This document shows, in pieces, positions 29,538 to 41,087 of a DNA stretch of 64,000 nucleotides. The DNA lies in the NCBI GenBank assembly GCA_018398995.1, contig CP073759.1, forward strand, positions 1,194,311 through 1,258,310. The letters run 5' to 3'. The notes beneath the pieces were generated by a model that searched no databases, was not told the DNA's origin, and saw nothing but the letters and a program-made list of their open reading frames with translations. Every line of letters begins with the position of its first letter. Position 1 is the first letter of the stretch. The position numbers were made by a program, and so were the translations under genes. Origin of the DNA: Methylophilaceae bacterium (GTDB lineage: Bacteria > Pseudomonadota > Gammaproteobacteria > Burkholderiales > Methylophilaceae).

Positions 29538-30667
29538 TATTGTATAAGTAACTTAATACTATCGATAATTTTGCCAAAAAAACCAGCTTCATCAACGTTT
29601 TTCGCAGCCACTAATTTTTGCTCTTGAATCACTTTTCCATCTAATAGAAAGGTCATTTTGCCAATCACTTGACCTGCCTTGATAGGTGCAATTAATGGCT
29701 GTGTGGCGGTCATTGTTGCTTTCACACGAGCGTAATCGCCCTTGGGTAGAGAAAGATATAAATGATTGGGGACGACAGCAGAGACTGTTTTCTCGCTCCC
29801 TTTATATACGTCCAGTTTCGCAATGGTTTTAGATTGGCGATAAACCAACGTTGATTCATAAAACTGAAAACCATAATTGAGCAGACGTAGACTCTCTGAT
29901 GCGCGCATGGATTCGCTTTTGGCACCTAATATAACGGCAATCAAGCGCGTGTTGTTGCGTTTGGCAGAAGACACCAAACAATAGCCTGCAGCTGCTGTGT
30001 GCCCTGTTTTCACTCCGTCTACATTAGAATCTAGCCACAATAAGCGGTTTCGGTTCATTTGGGTAATCTTATTGTATGTGTACTCTTTTTGTTGGTACAA
30101 ACGACTATATTCTTTTGGAAAGTCCCGTATGAGTGCTTCCGCCATCAGCGCCAAATCATCTGCTGTCGTGTAATGGTTCTCATCAGGTAAGCCAGTTGAA
30201 TTCATATAATGCGTGTGGCGCATCCCGATTTTTTGTGCTTGTTGGTTCATCATAATGGCGAATTGCGCTTCACTGCCCGCCACCGCTTCTGCTAAAGCAA
30301 TCGCCGCATCATTGCCAGATTGAATGATAAGTCCATGTAGCAATTCATCGACGGTCACGACTTTTTGAGGTTCGATAAACATTCTTGAGCCTTCAGCTTC
30401 CCAAGCTTTTTTGCTAACAGGTACTGTTTTATCCAACGTAAGAAGACCCTCTTTAATGGCGTCAAAAACAATATAAGCGGTCATTATTTTAGTCAGTGAG
30501 GCAGGCTTTAATTTTGCTGAATTATGATGGGCAGCAATGTTGGTGCCACTATTAAAATCTCTTAGTAAGTAAGCATTTACTTCAAGATTGGGGGGTGGAA
30601 CATTTGCAGCTAGACTAGAGATTGAAAATAGAAGTAGTGCAATAAATGGAATGATTGTTTGGCGCAT
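29537..30667 (-). CDS. dacA: D-alanyl-D-alanine carboxypeptidase (PBP5/6 type)
   Basis: A 376-residue penicillin-binding protein that trims the terminal D-Ala from peptidoglycan pentapeptides. A signal peptide (about 1-20) leads to catalytic motifs SLTK, SGN (IQSGNDAAI) and KTG (GVKTGHTAAAG). A C-terminal beta domain and an amphipathic membrane-anchoring tail (GFFGKIIDSIKLLIQ) follow. It lies 9 bp after rlpA and touches ybeD. Confidence 0.95.
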   Translation of the reverse strand: MRQTIIPFIALLLFSISSLAANVPPPNLEVNAYLLRDFNSGTNIAAHHNSAKLKPASLTKIMTAYIVFDAIKEGLLTLDKTVPVSKKAWEAEGSRMFIEPQKVVTVDELLHGLIIQSGNDAAIALAEAVAGSEAQFAIMMNQQAQKIGMRHTHYMNSTGLPDENHYTTADDLALMAEALIRDFPKEYSRLYQQKEYTYNKITQMNRNRLLWLDSNVDGVKTGHTAAAGYCLVSSAKRNNTRLIAVILGAKSESMRASESLRLLNYGFQFYESTLVYRQSKTIAKLDVYKGSEKTVSAVVPNHLYLSLPKGDYARVKATMTATQPLIAPIKAGQVIGKMTFLLDGKVIQEQKLVAAKNVDEAGFFGKIIDSIKLLIQ

Positions 30668-30676
30668 AATATTCTG

Positions 30677-31537
30677 TTAATTGGTTGTGATAATTGTGGA
30701 TATATTTAATTTTTTCTGGATAGTTTCTGCTATTTTTTCTGCTTGCTCTTTTGTGAGATAAGGGCCAACCGTTAACCGGTATAGACTGCCATTATACATG
30801 CGATTAATTTTAGTAACTTCTTCGATATTTAAACTCAATAAACGGTTTTGTAATGAAATTGCGTTATTCTCATCACCAAAAGCACCAGCTTGAACATAAT
30901 GACGCGCCGCTCTTGTATCTTCTAATGGCGTTGATTGTTGTGCTCGTGTAACGTCTTGTGGCACATATTGTGTTGGGTCAATTGCTTCTACCTCTACTAA
31001 TCCGCTGCCTTTTTCAATTAAACGTAATTTATACGCAGCCGCATAAGATAAATCGATTTCTCTTTCGTGCTTAAATGGACCACGATCATTCACACGAACG
31101 ATAACGGATCGGCCATTCTCAACATTGGTTACTTTTACGTAACTTGGCAATGGCAGTACGGTGTGAGCAGCCGTCATACTATACATATCGTAGGTTTCTC
31201 CACTGGCTGTTTTTTTGCCATGAAACAATTTTCCATACCAAGAAGCGATGCCCTTTTTTTTGTAGTTTTTCGCAGTCTCAAGTGGGTAATATTTTTTACC
31301 CAAAGCAATATAGGGTTTGCGAGAGTATTGATGTAGTGCTTCAACCTTAGGCGTAGCATCAGGTATGCTATCTAAATGACTTGGCGGCCTTTCATCGGGA
31401 CCGTCGTTCTTATAATATCCACCCTGTTTGGTCGTTTTATTATTGCTGGTTGGCGCTTGCTTGATGCTGGGGCTGCTACCGCAAGATGCCAATATGAGAC
31501 AGCCGGCAATCACAAAAAAATGTAATTTACTCATCAT
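30677..31537 (-). CDS. rlpA: RlpA-type septal ring lytic transglycosylase (lipoprotein)
   Basis: A 286-residue lipoprotein (lipobox LASC, Cys19). It has a double-psi beta-barrel domain (about 90-180; GIASWYGKLFHGKKTASGE and VRVNDRGPF with the catalytic Asp) and a C-terminal SPOR domain (about 210-285; YVQAGAFGDENNA) that binds denuded glycan at the septum. It cleaves denuded peptidoglycan strands during daughter-cell separation. Location between rodA and dacA is the standard cell-wall cluster. Confidence 0.94.
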   Translation of the reverse strand: MMSKLHFFVIAGCLILASCGSSPSIKQAPTSNNKTTKQGGYYKNDGPDERPPSHLDSIPDATPKVEALHQYSRKPYIALGKKYYPLETAKNYKKKGIASWYGKLFHGKKTASGETYDMYSMTAAHTVLPLPSYVKVTNVENGRSVIVRVNDRGPFKHEREIDLSYAAAYKLRLIEKGSGLVEVEAIDPTQYVPQDVTRAQQSTPLEDTRAARHYVQAGAFGDENNAISLQNRLLSLNIEEVTKINRMYNGSLYRLTVGPYLTKEQAEKIAETIQKKLNISTIITTN

Positions 31538-31541
31538 GCCA

Positions 31542-32639
31542 TTATCCCGATGCGACTAAATTTTTGTGTGTATGAATACTCATGAGTATGCCAAAGCCGA
31601 CTAGTATGGTCACCATCGATGTGCCGCCGTAACTCACTAAAGGCAACGGCACGCCTACAACAGGCAATAAGCCACTGACCATGCCGATATTAACAAAGAT
31701 ATATATAAAGAAAGTCATGATGATGCTACCAGCTAATAAGCGCGAGAATGTGCTTTTTGCTTGCGATGCGATATAAATGCCCCGCGCGATGATTAAACTA
31801 AACAATAACAATAACAGCAAATTGCCAACCATGCCAAATTCTTCGCTGAATACAGAAAAAATGAAATCGGTTGTGCGTTCAGGTAAAAAATCAAGCTGAG
31901 ACTGGGTGCCATTTAGCCAGCCTTTTCCCGTCAGGCCGCCAGAGCCTTGTGCAATGGTTGATTGAATAATATGGTAGCCAGCACCCAATGGATCTTGTGT
32001 AGGGTCTATGAGAATCTGTACACGTCTTCTTTGATAATCATGCAGCATCGACCAAAAAACAGGAATAAGTGCCCCAGCGGAAATAAAGCTACCAATAATA
32101 AAACGCCAGCCAAGCCCAGCCAAAAAAATAACAAAACAACCGGAGGCAGTAACCAGTAATGAGGTGCCTAAATCGGGCTGTTTAAGAATAAAAAGAACTG
32201 GTGCAATGAGGATGAAAAAAGCAATGATAAAGTCGATTAAACGTAATGATGCTTCCCGTTGAGAAAAAAACCAAGCAAGCATCATTGGGGCAGCAATCCG
32301 CATTAATTCGGAAGGTTGTATTTTCATTATCCCTATGTCTAACCACCTTCTGGCGCCATGACTGATATTGCCAAACAGTGCGACACCAAGAAGGAGCAAC
32401 ACACCTGCTAGATAAAGTGGCGGCGCCATGCGTTCCATCAATCGCGGCTCTATATTAGCAACAAGCCACATCGCAGATAGTGCGATGGTAATATTGATTA
32501 GTTGAGCGTTGATTCTAGAAAAGCTTTCTCCTGAAGCGCTATACAAAACAAACAAGCCCACCAACATCGTGAACAGAATACAACTCATTAAAATGGAGTC
32601 GATGTGTTTAGTCAGCACATGCGCAATTTGATTAATCAT
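31542..32639 (-). CDS. rodA: Rod-shape glycosyltransferase RodA (MrdB)
   Basis: A 365-residue SEDS-family polytopic membrane protein polymerising glycan strands with PBP2. Motifs include LGTSLLVTASGC, GSGGLTGKGWLNGTQSQLDFLPERTTDFIF and VGVPLPLVSYGGTSM. An in-frame ATG lies 27 bp further upstream, but the start at 32639 gives the ATGATTAA overlap with the mrdA stop and fits the family N-terminus. Confidence 0.95.
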   Translation of the reverse strand: MINQIAHVLTKHIDSILMSCILFTMLVGLFVLYSASGESFSRINAQLINITIALSAMWLVANIEPRLMERMAPPLYLAGVLLLLGVALFGNISHGARRWLDIGIMKIQPSELMRIAAPMMLAWFFSQREASLRLIDFIIAFFILIAPVLFILKQPDLGTSLLVTASGCFVIFLAGLGWRFIIGSFISAGALIPVFWSMLHDYQRRRVQILIDPTQDPLGAGYHIIQSTIAQGSGGLTGKGWLNGTQSQLDFLPERTTDFIFSVFSEEFGMVGNLLLLLLFSLIIARGIYIASQAKSTFSRLLAGSIIMTFFIYIFVNIGMVSGLLPVVGVPLPLVSYGGTSMVTILVGFGILMSIHTHKNLVASG

Positions 32640-34560
32640 GAGCAACTTCCGATATTGGTGCATCAATCGCTATTTTAAGAGGGTTAATTTTTGTGGCTAG
32701 CTCGGGCGGTTTTTTACCAAGCAAGTAGTAATCCATCACCTGCCGCACAATCGGACCAGCTGCTGAGCCGCCATGCCCTCCATTTTCTACAATGGCTGCA
32801 ATAGCGATTGTAGGATTCTCTGCCGGCGCATACGCTATAAACAAAGCATGATCTCTATGGCGTGCGTTGATATTTTTTTCATCATACTTTTCATTCTGTT
32901 TAATACCTATCACTTGTGCAGTACCTGTTTTTGCTGCAATACTATAACCCGCATCTCTACCAACAAGCGATGCTGTGCCGCCAGGTAAGGTAACATCGAT
33001 CATGGCCTTAGTCACAATTTCTAAATTGCCTGCATTTAATGGGATTGTTTCAGTCAGTGTTGGTTGTATTGCGGTTGTCTGGCCTGTTTTTACATCCATT
33101 ATTGTTGTGACTAAATGTGGTTTCATTGCCGCGCCACCATTAGCAAGCACAGCTGTTGCATAAGCAAGTTGCATAGGTGTGGCTAGGGTATAACCTTGCC
33201 CAATACCAACAATAACAGTTTCACCAACATACCATGGCTGTTTAAAACGGCGTTGTTTCCATTCTGGTGTAGGGAGTAATCCACTGTTTTCGCCATTAAT
33301 ATCAATGCCACTTTTTTCACCAAAACCAAAATGACGAACAAATGAAGTGAGTTTTTCTATGCCTAATTCAATGGCTAAGCCATAAAAAAACGTATCGCAA
33401 GAAACAGTAATCGCACGCGAGATATCGACCAAGCCGTGCCCCCCAACTTTCCAATCTCGGTAGCGATGGCTGCTGTTAGGCAGCGTGAAATACCCTGCAT
33501 CTTGTATATTAAATGGCGGATGACGCTTGCCTGCCTCAAGACCTGCCAGTGCAACAAACGGTTTGAATGTCGAGCCTGGTGGGTAGATGCCACGTAATGG
33601 ACGGTTAATCAGTGGTTTATCGGCAGACTCATTTAAACGTCGCCAATTTTTTGTATCAATCCCCCCAACAAACAGATTAGGATCGAAAGTGGGCATGCTG
33701 ACTAAGGCAAGCACTTCACCTGTTTTTGGTTGGATAGCAACCAACGCACCTCGTCTATCACCAAAGCCTTTCTCAGCGATCTCTTGCAGAGTCAGATCAA
33801 TAGAAAGTACTAAGTTATTGCCTGAAATAGGCGCTTTGCTGGAGAGGACACGCACGGCCTTTCCGTCTGCGTTAATTTCAACTTGTTGGAAGCCGGTTGT
33901 GCCATGCAGTTGCTTTTCATAATACTGCTCAATACCGCTTTTGCCGATATGGTCGGAACCCTTGTAATTAGAGAGATCGTTAGATGCCTTTAGCTCAGCC
34001 AGATCGTCATCATTAATACGACCAATATAGCCCACAATATGCGCACCTAATTCACCATTTGGATAGTGACGATATAATCTTGACTTAATTTCTACGCCAG
34101 GAAATCGAAAACGATTGGCAGCAAATCTCGCTGCTTCTATCTCGTTTAAGTGGGTACGTATTGGAATAGATTCAAATTCATGCGTGCGTTCTTTTAGTTT
34201 ATTGAATCGCTTGATATCGCTACTGGATATTTCAACCAGCTGACTAATTTCTGTAATGGTTTTTTCGAGATGATCAACTTTTGATGGTGTGATTTCTAAC
34301 GCATATACAAAAAAATTATGGGCGATTGTGATGCCATTTTTATCCGTGATGATACCGCGAGTAGGCGCAACAGGAATGACAGAAATCCGATTGTTTTCTG
34401 CGAGCGTATGATAGTGATCATGACGGGTCACTTGCAAAAAATAAAACCGCAGCATAAGGACAGTAAAGCCAATAATCACAAGTGCGCCAAGCACTGCTAG
34501 CCGCACTTTGAAATGATGCAATTCATCTTGATGGTTTTTTAGTTCTGGCCGACGGCGCAT
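32632..34560 (-). CDS. mrdA: Penicillin-binding protein 2 (transpeptidase MrdA)
   Basis: A 642-residue class B PBP for cell elongation. A short cytoplasmic tail and membrane anchor (about 25-47) are followed by the dimerisation region with RGIITDKNG and YPNGELGAHIVGY. The transpeptidase domain has catalytic motifs STFK, SCD (SxN position) and KTGTAQ. The extension LLGKKPPELATK is ordinary. It is translationally coupled to rodA, its glycosyltransferase partner, and lies 6 bp after mreD. Confidence 0.96.
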   Translation of the reverse strand: MRRRPELKNHQDELHHFKVRLAVLGALVIIGFTVLMLRFYFLQVTRHDHYHTLAENNRISVIPVAPTRGIITDKNGITIAHNFFVYALEITPSKVDHLEKTITEISQLVEISSSDIKRFNKLKERTHEFESIPIRTHLNEIEAARFAANRFRFPGVEIKSRLYRHYPNGELGAHIVGYIGRINDDDLAELKASNDLSNYKGSDHIGKSGIEQYYEKQLHGTTGFQQVEINADGKAVRVLSSKAPISGNNLVLSIDLTLQEIAEKGFGDRRGALVAIQPKTGEVLALVSMPTFDPNLFVGGIDTKNWRRLNESADKPLINRPLRGIYPPGSTFKPFVALAGLEAGKRHPPFNIQDAGYFTLPNSSHRYRDWKVGGHGLVDISRAITVSCDTFFYGLAIELGIEKLTSFVRHFGFGEKSGIDINGENSGLLPTPEWKQRRFKQPWYVGETVIVGIGQGYTLATPMQLAYATAVLANGGAAMKPHLVTTIMDVKTGQTTAIQPTLTETIPLNAGNLEIVTKAMIDVTLPGGTASLVGRDAGYSIAAKTGTAQVIGIKQNEKYDEKNINARHRDHALFIAYAPAENPTIAIAAIVENGGHGGSAAGPIVRQVMDYYLLGKKPPELATKINPLKIAIDAPISEVAHD

Positions 34561-34566
34561 ATTTGT

Positions 34567-35052
34567 TTAGTTGGCCTTATTGGATGCTGACTGCGTAATT
34601 GGTCCAAGAAATAAACGCATAAGATGTAACAATAAAACACCTGAAATCACAGGCCAGAAATAATGCATATCTGGTGCATCGTGACCAGAGAACAGTTTTA
34701 ACACTAACATGGTGATGCGTGTAAAAATTAATAAAGTAAAGGTGAAAAACAATAGTTGGAATGTGCTAAACAGAACCAGCCGACGCTGAAAGAGCAGTGC
34801 CATATACGCTGTAAGTGTGAATGCTAAAGCGTATTGACCTAGTAGACTGCCTGTAGCCAAATCAACCAGTACGCCGGCAAGCCAAGCAGTGCCTATATTA
34901 CAAAAATAAGGCGCACGAAAAATCCAATAAATCAACACTACGAGCATAAAATCAGGGCGTAAAATAACGCCATCACCTGTCCACGGAAAAAGCTGCAAAA
35001 GCAAAGCGACAAATAAAGTGCCGTAAACCAATAATCGGCTAGGTGCGCGCAT
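34567..35052 (-). CDS. mreD: Rod-shape-determining protein MreD
   Basis: A 161-residue hydrophobic protein with about five membrane helices. The motif LFPWTGDGVILRPDFMLVVLIYW and GTAWLAGVLVDLATGSLLGQYAL are typical of MreD. It is an inner-membrane part of the elongasome. Its start overlaps the mreC end by 14 bp. Confidence 0.92.
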   Translation of the reverse strand: MRAPSRLLVYGTLFVALLLQLFPWTGDGVILRPDFMLVVLIYWIFRAPYFCNIGTAWLAGVLVDLATGSLLGQYALAFTLTAYMALLFQRRLVLFSTFQLLFFTFTLLIFTRITMLVLKLFSGHDAPDMHYFWPVISGVLLLHLMRLFLGPITQSASNKAN

Positions 35053-35986
35053 CTGGTTGAACCTTTTCCTCGGTGGTTTTTATCGGATCCTCTTCTACAG
35101 TTTTTGGCTGCTCAATAGTGGCAGCTTTGGACTCAGGTAATTCTAATATTAAGAGTTGTAAATGGTGGCTTACTTGCGCTGTAGGAGTGCTCACGATTTT
35201 TGCAAAAGGAGATTTAGAATCCTGATTGATTTTTGTAACAGTCGCAACAGCCAGTCCTGCAGGATAAATGCCATCAATACCAGAAGTGACCAGTTTGTCA
35301 CCAATTTTAATATCAACATTGGAAGGTAGATAAGGAATATCAAGCGTATTCCCGCTCTGTCCAAACGCAATCGCGCGTAATTGATTTCGCTCAACTTGTA
35401 CTGGAATAGATAAATTCTTGTCTGTAATTAAGGTGACTTCACTGCTAAATGGGTAAACACGGGTAACCTGGCCGATGATGCCTTTTGCATCAACAACAGC
35501 TTGCCCAGCTTGTATATTGTGTTGGCTACCACGATTAACAACCACAACGTTTCTGAATGGGTCTCTGCCTGTATGTGAAATATCACCTAAGATTGCTCTT
35601 GGATGAATGGGAATATCCCCGCCAAGTAAGCTACGTAAATGTGCATTCTCAGCTTGCAAGCTATTGAGCCGTTGTAATTTAATCGCATGTTCGAAAGCCT
35701 GCTGCCTTAGCATATAGTTTTCTTGGACTAGCGCATTATGAACAGAAAAATACCGCTTGGCATCTCGAATAAACTCGCTAGGTATATTGGCAATGACCTC
35801 TATAGGATGTAGTCCGCCAATAAAGGCTTGGCGGACCTGGGACAGGTAATTTAACTTGGCATCAACGGCCATTAAAATGATGGACAAAGCACAGAAAAAT
35901 GCCATTCGAGAGAATGGACTTGCGCCACGGACAAAAAAAGCTGGTGTTTGTTGAGGCTCTAATTTCTGATGAACACCCTTAAGCAT
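35039..35986 (-). CDS. mreC: Cell shape-determining protein MreC
   Basis: A 315-residue bitopic protein: N-terminal membrane helix (about 28-43), a coiled coil (about 85-125, RLNSLQAENAHLRSLL) and the two beta-barrel periplasmic domain (AILGDISHTGRDPFRNVVVV, DKLVTSGIDGIYPAGLAV). It activates PBP2 in the elongasome. The C-terminal tail is acidic and Pro-rich (about 280-315), of unknown role. Confidence 0.94.
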   Translation of the reverse strand: MLKGVHQKLEPQQTPAFFVRGASPFSRMAFFCALSIILMAVDAKLNYLSQVRQAFIGGLHPIEVIANIPSEFIRDAKRYFSVHNALVQENYMLRQQAFEHAIKLQRLNSLQAENAHLRSLLGGDIPIHPRAILGDISHTGRDPFRNVVVVNRGSQHNIQAGQAVVDAKGIIGQVTRVYPFSSEVTLITDKNLSIPVQVERNQLRAIAFGQSGNTLDIPYLPSNVDIKIGDKLVTSGIDGIYPAGLAVATVTKINQDSKSPFAKIVSTPTAQVSHHLQLLILELPESKAATIEQPKTVEEDPIKTTEEKVQPDART

Positions 35987-36021
35987 ACCGTTGCAATAGA
36001 TTGAATTGAAATGCGCAACGA

Positions 36022-37086
<1,065 letters not shown>

Positions 37087-37139
37087 CTAACGAGCTTATT
37101 AATCACATGCCTAAAATAAGATGGGATATAAAATCAAGG

Positions 37140-37145
37140 TATAAT
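37140..37145 (+). promoter_or_regulatory. Candidate -10 box of gatCAB
   Basis: TATAAT about 80 bp upstream of gatC in the divergent mreB/gatC gap (37066-37225). The -35 region is weak. The leader would be about 75 nt. Confidence 0.35.
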
Positions 37146-37225
37146 AACGTATATTTGGCTTAAAATTAAGTCGCAATTAAAGTTTATTACACTAAAGCGA
37201 AGAAACAGAAGAGTAGAAGTAATTT

Positions 37226-37513
37226 ATGGCATTAGATAATTCCGATATTAAGCGCATTGCACATTTAGCACGCATCGACATCAGTGATGCAGAAGCCGAT
37301 AAAACGCTTACCAAATTGACCGGCATCTTGACCTTAATTGAGCAAATGCAGGCGGTTGATACCACAGGTATATCGCCTATGTCTCACTCACAAGACGTGG
37401 TGCAGCGGCTAAGAGATGACGTTGTGACAGCCACCAATCAGCGTGAAGCCTTCCAAACAAATGCGCCCGCTGTTGATAGTGGGCTGTATTTGGTGCCAAA
37501 AGTGATTGAATAG
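37226..37513 (+). CDS. gatC: Asp/Glu-tRNA amidotransferase subunit C
   Basis: A 95-residue GatC with the conserved start [14 protein letters not shown] and the C-terminal [31 protein letters not shown] region, here recognised by its [11 protein letters not shown]-like end. It stabilises the GatA–GatB complex that converts misacylated Glu-tRNAGln and/or Asp-tRNAAsn. It is first of gatCAB, 61 bp before gatA. Confidence 0.96.
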   Translation: MALDNSDIKRIAHLARIDISDAEADKTLTKLTGILTLIEQMQAVDTTGISPMSHSQDVVQRLRDDVVTATNQREAFQTNAPAVDSGLYLVPKVIE

Positions 37514-37574
37514 ACACAATAAATAGACGACACAACTTGTCCCGAATTAGACTGCTTTGAATACTTAGAAAACC

Positions 37575-39029
37575 ATGATTAACGACAGCCTTAAAATCTT
37601 AAGCCAAATGTTGGCGAATAAAACCATCTCTAGCGTTGAAATGACGCAAATATTCTTAGACCGTATTGGTCAATACAATCCTGAGATTAATGCTTATATT
37701 ACGGTCGATGCAGATAAAAGTTTGGCGCAAGCCAACGCTGCTGATCTGCGCATTGCTAATGGTACAGCGACAACCTTAACTGGCATTCCGTTGGCACAAA
37801 AAGATATTTTTTGTGCTAAAGATTGGAAAACAACGTGTGGCTCCAAAATGCTGGAAAACTTTATTGCGCCATATGATGCACATGTTATCGCGCAGTTTAA
37901 TGATGTTGGCGCAGTGAATTTGGGTAAAACCAATATGGATGAATTTGCGATGGGCTCATCGAACGAAACGAGCTATTTTGGTGGTGTTAAGAATCCTTGG
38001 GATTTTAACCGAGTACCGGGTGGTAGTAGTGGTGGTTCAGCTGCAGCTGTGGCGGCGCGGTTATGTGCAGCGGCAACAGGTACCGATACGGGCGGTTCTA
38101 TTCGCCAGCCAGCTTCACTTTGCGGCTTTACGGGCTTAAAACCGACCTATGGTTTAGTGTCGCGTTACGGCATGATTGCTTTTGCTTCTAGTCTAGATCA
38201 AGCAGGTCCGATGGCAAAATCGGCAGAAGATTGTGCATTGATGATGAATGTGATGGCAGGTTTTGACGCGCGTGATTCAACTAGTTTGAATCATCCTAAA
38301 GAAGATTACACTGCCAAATTAAATCAACCATTGGCTGGTTTAAAAGTGGGCTTGCCTAAGGAATATTTTGCTGAAGGTTTGGATGGCGATGTGGCAAAAG
38401 TCATTGAGGCTGCCATTGCAGAATACAAAAAATTAGGCGCTGAGTTTGTCGATATATCATTGCCTAACGCTGAATTATCAATCCCAGTGTATTACGTGCT
38501 AGCGCCTGCAGAAGCGTCTAGTAATCTATCTCGTTATGATGGCGTGCGCTATGGACATCGTGCCGCAGAATATGATGACTTGATGGAAATGTATATGAAA
38601 AGCCGTGCAGAAGGATTTGGCGAAGAAGTGAAGCGGCGTATTTTAATTGGTACTTATGTGCTTAGTGCCGGTTATTACGATGCGTATTACGTAAAAGCGC
38701 AGAAAATTAGACATCTCATTGCCGATGATTTTAAAGCTGCATTTGAACAATGTGACATTATTATGGGGCCAACTGTACCCTCGACAGCCTTTAAAACTGG
38801 CGAAAAGACGGGTGATCCAGTGGCGATGTATTTACAAGATATTTATACGATTGCAACCAACTTGGCAGGTTTGCCAGGTATGAGTATTCCAGCAGGGTTT
38901 AGTCATGATTTGCCAGTTGGCTTGCAAATTATTGGTAATTATTTTGATGAAGCACGCATGCTGAATGTTGGACATGCCTATCAACAAGTGACAGATTGGC
39001 ATACTAAAATGCCTAAAGGAATTGCATAA
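37575..39029 (+). CDS. gatA: Asp/Glu-tRNA amidotransferase subunit A
   Basis: A 484-residue amidase that releases ammonia from glutamine. The Ser-cisSer-Lys triad is visible: Lys in [11 protein letters not shown], the Ser pair in [13 protein letters not shown] and [13 protein letters not shown]. The length is normal. The last base of its stop is the first base of the gatB start, so the two are coupled. Confidence 0.98.
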   Translation: MINDSLKILSQMLANKTISSVEMTQIFLDRIGQYNPEINAYITVDADKSLAQANAADLRIANGTATTLTGIPLAQKDIFCAKDWKTTCGSKMLENFIAPYDAHVIAQFNDVGAVNLGKTNMDEFAMGSSNETSYFGGVKNPWDFNRVPGGSSGGSAAAVAARLCAAATGTDTGGSIRQPASLCGFTGLKPTYGLVSRYGMIAFASSLDQAGPMAKSAEDCALMMNVMAGFDARDSTSLNHPKEDYTAKLNQPLAGLKVGLPKEYFAEGLDGDVAKVIEAAIAEYKKLGAEFVDISLPNAELSIPVYYVLAPAEASSNLSRYDGVRYGHRAAEYDDLMEMYMKSRAEGFGEEVKRRILIGTYVLSAGYYDAYYVKAQKIRHLIADDFKAAFEQCDIIMGPTVPSTAFKTGEKTGDPVAMYLQDIYTIATNLAGLPGMSIPAGFSHDLPVGLQIIGNYFDEARMLNVGHAYQQVTDWHTKMPKGIA

Positions 39030-40477
39030 TGGAGTGGGAAGTTGTTATCGGGCTAGAGACGCATACTCAGCTACAAACAAAAACCAAAATTTTTAGTGGC
39101 GCCTCAACCGCCTATGGCGCAGAGCCCAATTCACAAGCGTGTGAAGTGAGTATTGCGTTGCCAGGTGTGTTGCCTGTGCTCAATAAAGAGGCGGTGCAAT
39201 GTGCCATTAAATTTGGCTTGGCGATTGATGCAGACATTGCGTCACGATCTGTGTTTGCACGTAAAAATTATTTTTATCCAGATTTACCAAAAGGCTATCA
39301 AATTAGTCAGTTTGAATCGCCAGTTGTTGGGCAAGGTAAAGTAACAATACAAGTGCCAGCATCTGGCAAAAATGAAGCCTATGAAAAAGTGATTCATATT
39401 ACCCGAGCACATTTGGAAGAAGATGCCGGTAAATCGGTGCATGGCGCTTTTGAAGGAATGAGTGGTATTGATCTGAACCGAGCGGGAACGCCATTGCTAG
39501 AAATTGTGACGGAGCCGGATATGCGTAGTGCAGCGGAGGCGGTTGCTTATGCCAAAAAACTGCATGAGCTGGTGCAATGGATAGGTATTTGTGATGGCAA
39601 TATGCAAGAAGGTAGTTTCCGTTGTGATGTCAACGTTTCCGTGCGACCAAAAGGCACTTCAGCGTTGGGCACACGACGTGAGATTAAAAACTTAAACTCA
39701 TTCAAGTTTATGCAACAAGCCATTGCTTATGAAACGCAGTGGCAAATCGAAACACTTGAGGATGGTGGCAAGATACAGCAGGCAACTGTGTTATTTAATC
39801 CTGATACGGGCGAAACGCGCGCCATGCGGAGCAAAGAGGAAGCGAACGATTATCGCTATTTCCCAGATCCTGATTTATTGCCATTAGAAATCACAGAGGC
39901 CGATAAGGCAGCGGTGAAGGCGGTTATGCCTGAATTGCCAGAAGCAATGAAAGCGCGCTTTGAAAGTGAGTATGCACTCTCGCCTTATGATGCGTCTTCA
40001 TTAACTGCAAGCAAAAATATTGCAGACTATTTTGAATCTGTTATTCATGTTGGCGGCGATGCAAAATTGGCCGCAAATTGGGTGATGGGTGGCATTAGTG
40101 CTAAGCTAAACGCAGAAGATAAAAGCATTACAGATTCGCCAATTGCTGCGGTTACTTTGGCACAATTGATCAAGCGAATTGCTGATGGCACTATTTCAAA
40201 TAATGCGGCTAAACAAGTATTTGAAGTAATGTGGCTAGGAGAATCTGATGTTGATGCGATTATTGAAGCAAAAGGTTTGAAGCAAGTTTCAGATACTGGC
40301 GCTATCGAAGCCATCATTGATACCGTGTTGGCTGCTAATCAAGCCATGGTTGAAGAATATAAAGCCGGTAAAGAAAAAGCATTTAATGCGCTGGTTGGAC
40401 AAATCATGAAAGCGTCAAAAGGCAAGGCGAACCCAGCACAAGTAAATAGCTTGTTAAAAGAAAAACTAACCAGTTAA
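39029..40477 (+). CDS. gatB: Asp/Glu-tRNA amidotransferase subunit B
   Basis: A 482-residue kinase-like subunit that activates the tRNA-bound Glu or Asp. Motifs include [42 protein letters not shown] and [13 protein letters not shown]. The C-terminal YqeY-like helical tail that contacts tRNA is present. It is the end of gatCAB and convergent with the DUF4124 gene. Confidence 0.98.
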   Translation: MEWEVVIGLETHTQLQTKTKIFSGASTAYGAEPNSQACEVSIALPGVLPVLNKEAVQCAIKFGLAIDADIASRSVFARKNYFYPDLPKGYQISQFESPVVGQGKVTIQVPASGKNEAYEKVIHITRAHLEEDAGKSVHGAFEGMSGIDLNRAGTPLLEIVTEPDMRSAAEAVAYAKKLHELVQWIGICDGNMQEGSFRCDVNVSVRPKGTSALGTRREIKNLNSFKFMQQAIAYETQWQIETLEDGGKIQQATVLFNPDTGETRAMRSKEEANDYRYFPDPDLLPLEITEADKAAVKAVMPELPEAMKARFESEYALSPYDASSLTASKNIADYFESVIHVGGDAKLAANWVMGGISAKLNAEDKSITDSPIAAVTLAQLIKRIADGTISNNAAKQVFEVMWLGESDVDAIIEAKGLKQVSDTGAIEAIIDTVLAANQAMVEEYKAGKEKAFNALVGQIMKASKGKANPAQVNSLLKEKLTS

Positions 40478-40507
40478 TGATTGCTATTAGTCGAACTTTT
40501 ATACTGT

Positions 40508-41053
40508 TTATTGGTTGTTTTTAGCTGTTAATTCATTGAAGCGCTTTTTGTCATTTTCGTAACGTTGATTAATGTTGTCAATCACTGTTTGTTGTTTGTG
40601 AATCTGTGCTTCTATTTTTTGCAAGGTTATTTTGTCAAATTGCTCGGTTGACTCTAGTATGCGTTTTCGTCTTTGCTGTAAGTCTTCTAACGCCAGCTTA
40701 TCTATTCTCACGTTTCGTTTGCGAGCAAGTTCAATTTCTTCAATAGAAGTATACGAAGACAGCAGTGCACGGTCGTAGCGTTTTTGATCGGCAGATTGCT
40801 TACCCTCTTTAGCTGAGGTTGTTGCTTTTTCTTTCTCGATGATCGTTTTTTTGATTATGACGCCGTGCTTGTTTAGTACGCTAGATTGATTTGAAATTTC
40901 ATCAGGCATAGGTGGTTTGTCACCGTAATGGGTAACGCCATGGTTATCAATCCATTTGATAATTTTTTGACTATAAGCGTGCGCAAACTGACAAACTAAT
41001 GTGCTCGCAATCATCACAGCATGCAATCGCAATTTAATGGTAACAGCATTCAT
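40508..41053 (-). CDS. Secreted DUF4124 domain protein
   Basis: A 181-residue protein with a signal peptide (about 1-26, ending FAHA). The short DUF4124 motif IIKWIDNHGVTHYGDKPP follows, then a long charged coiled coil (about 90-175). DUF4124 proteins are common envelope proteins of unknown function in beta- and gammaproteobacteria. It stands alone between convergent gatB and pyrE; nothing nearby indicates a role. Confidence 0.82.
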   Translation of the reverse strand: MNAVTIKLRLHAVMIASTLVCQFAHAYSQKIIKWIDNHGVTHYGDKPPMPDEISNQSSVLNKHGVIIKKTIIEKEKATTSAKEGKQSADQKRYDRALLSSYTSIEEIELARKRNVRIDKLALEDLQQRRKRILESTEQFDKITLQKIEAQIHKQQTVIDNINQRYENDKKRFNELTAKNNQ

Positions 41054-41087
41054 TTTTGTTCAGGCTTTAGTTTAATATTATTTGTGA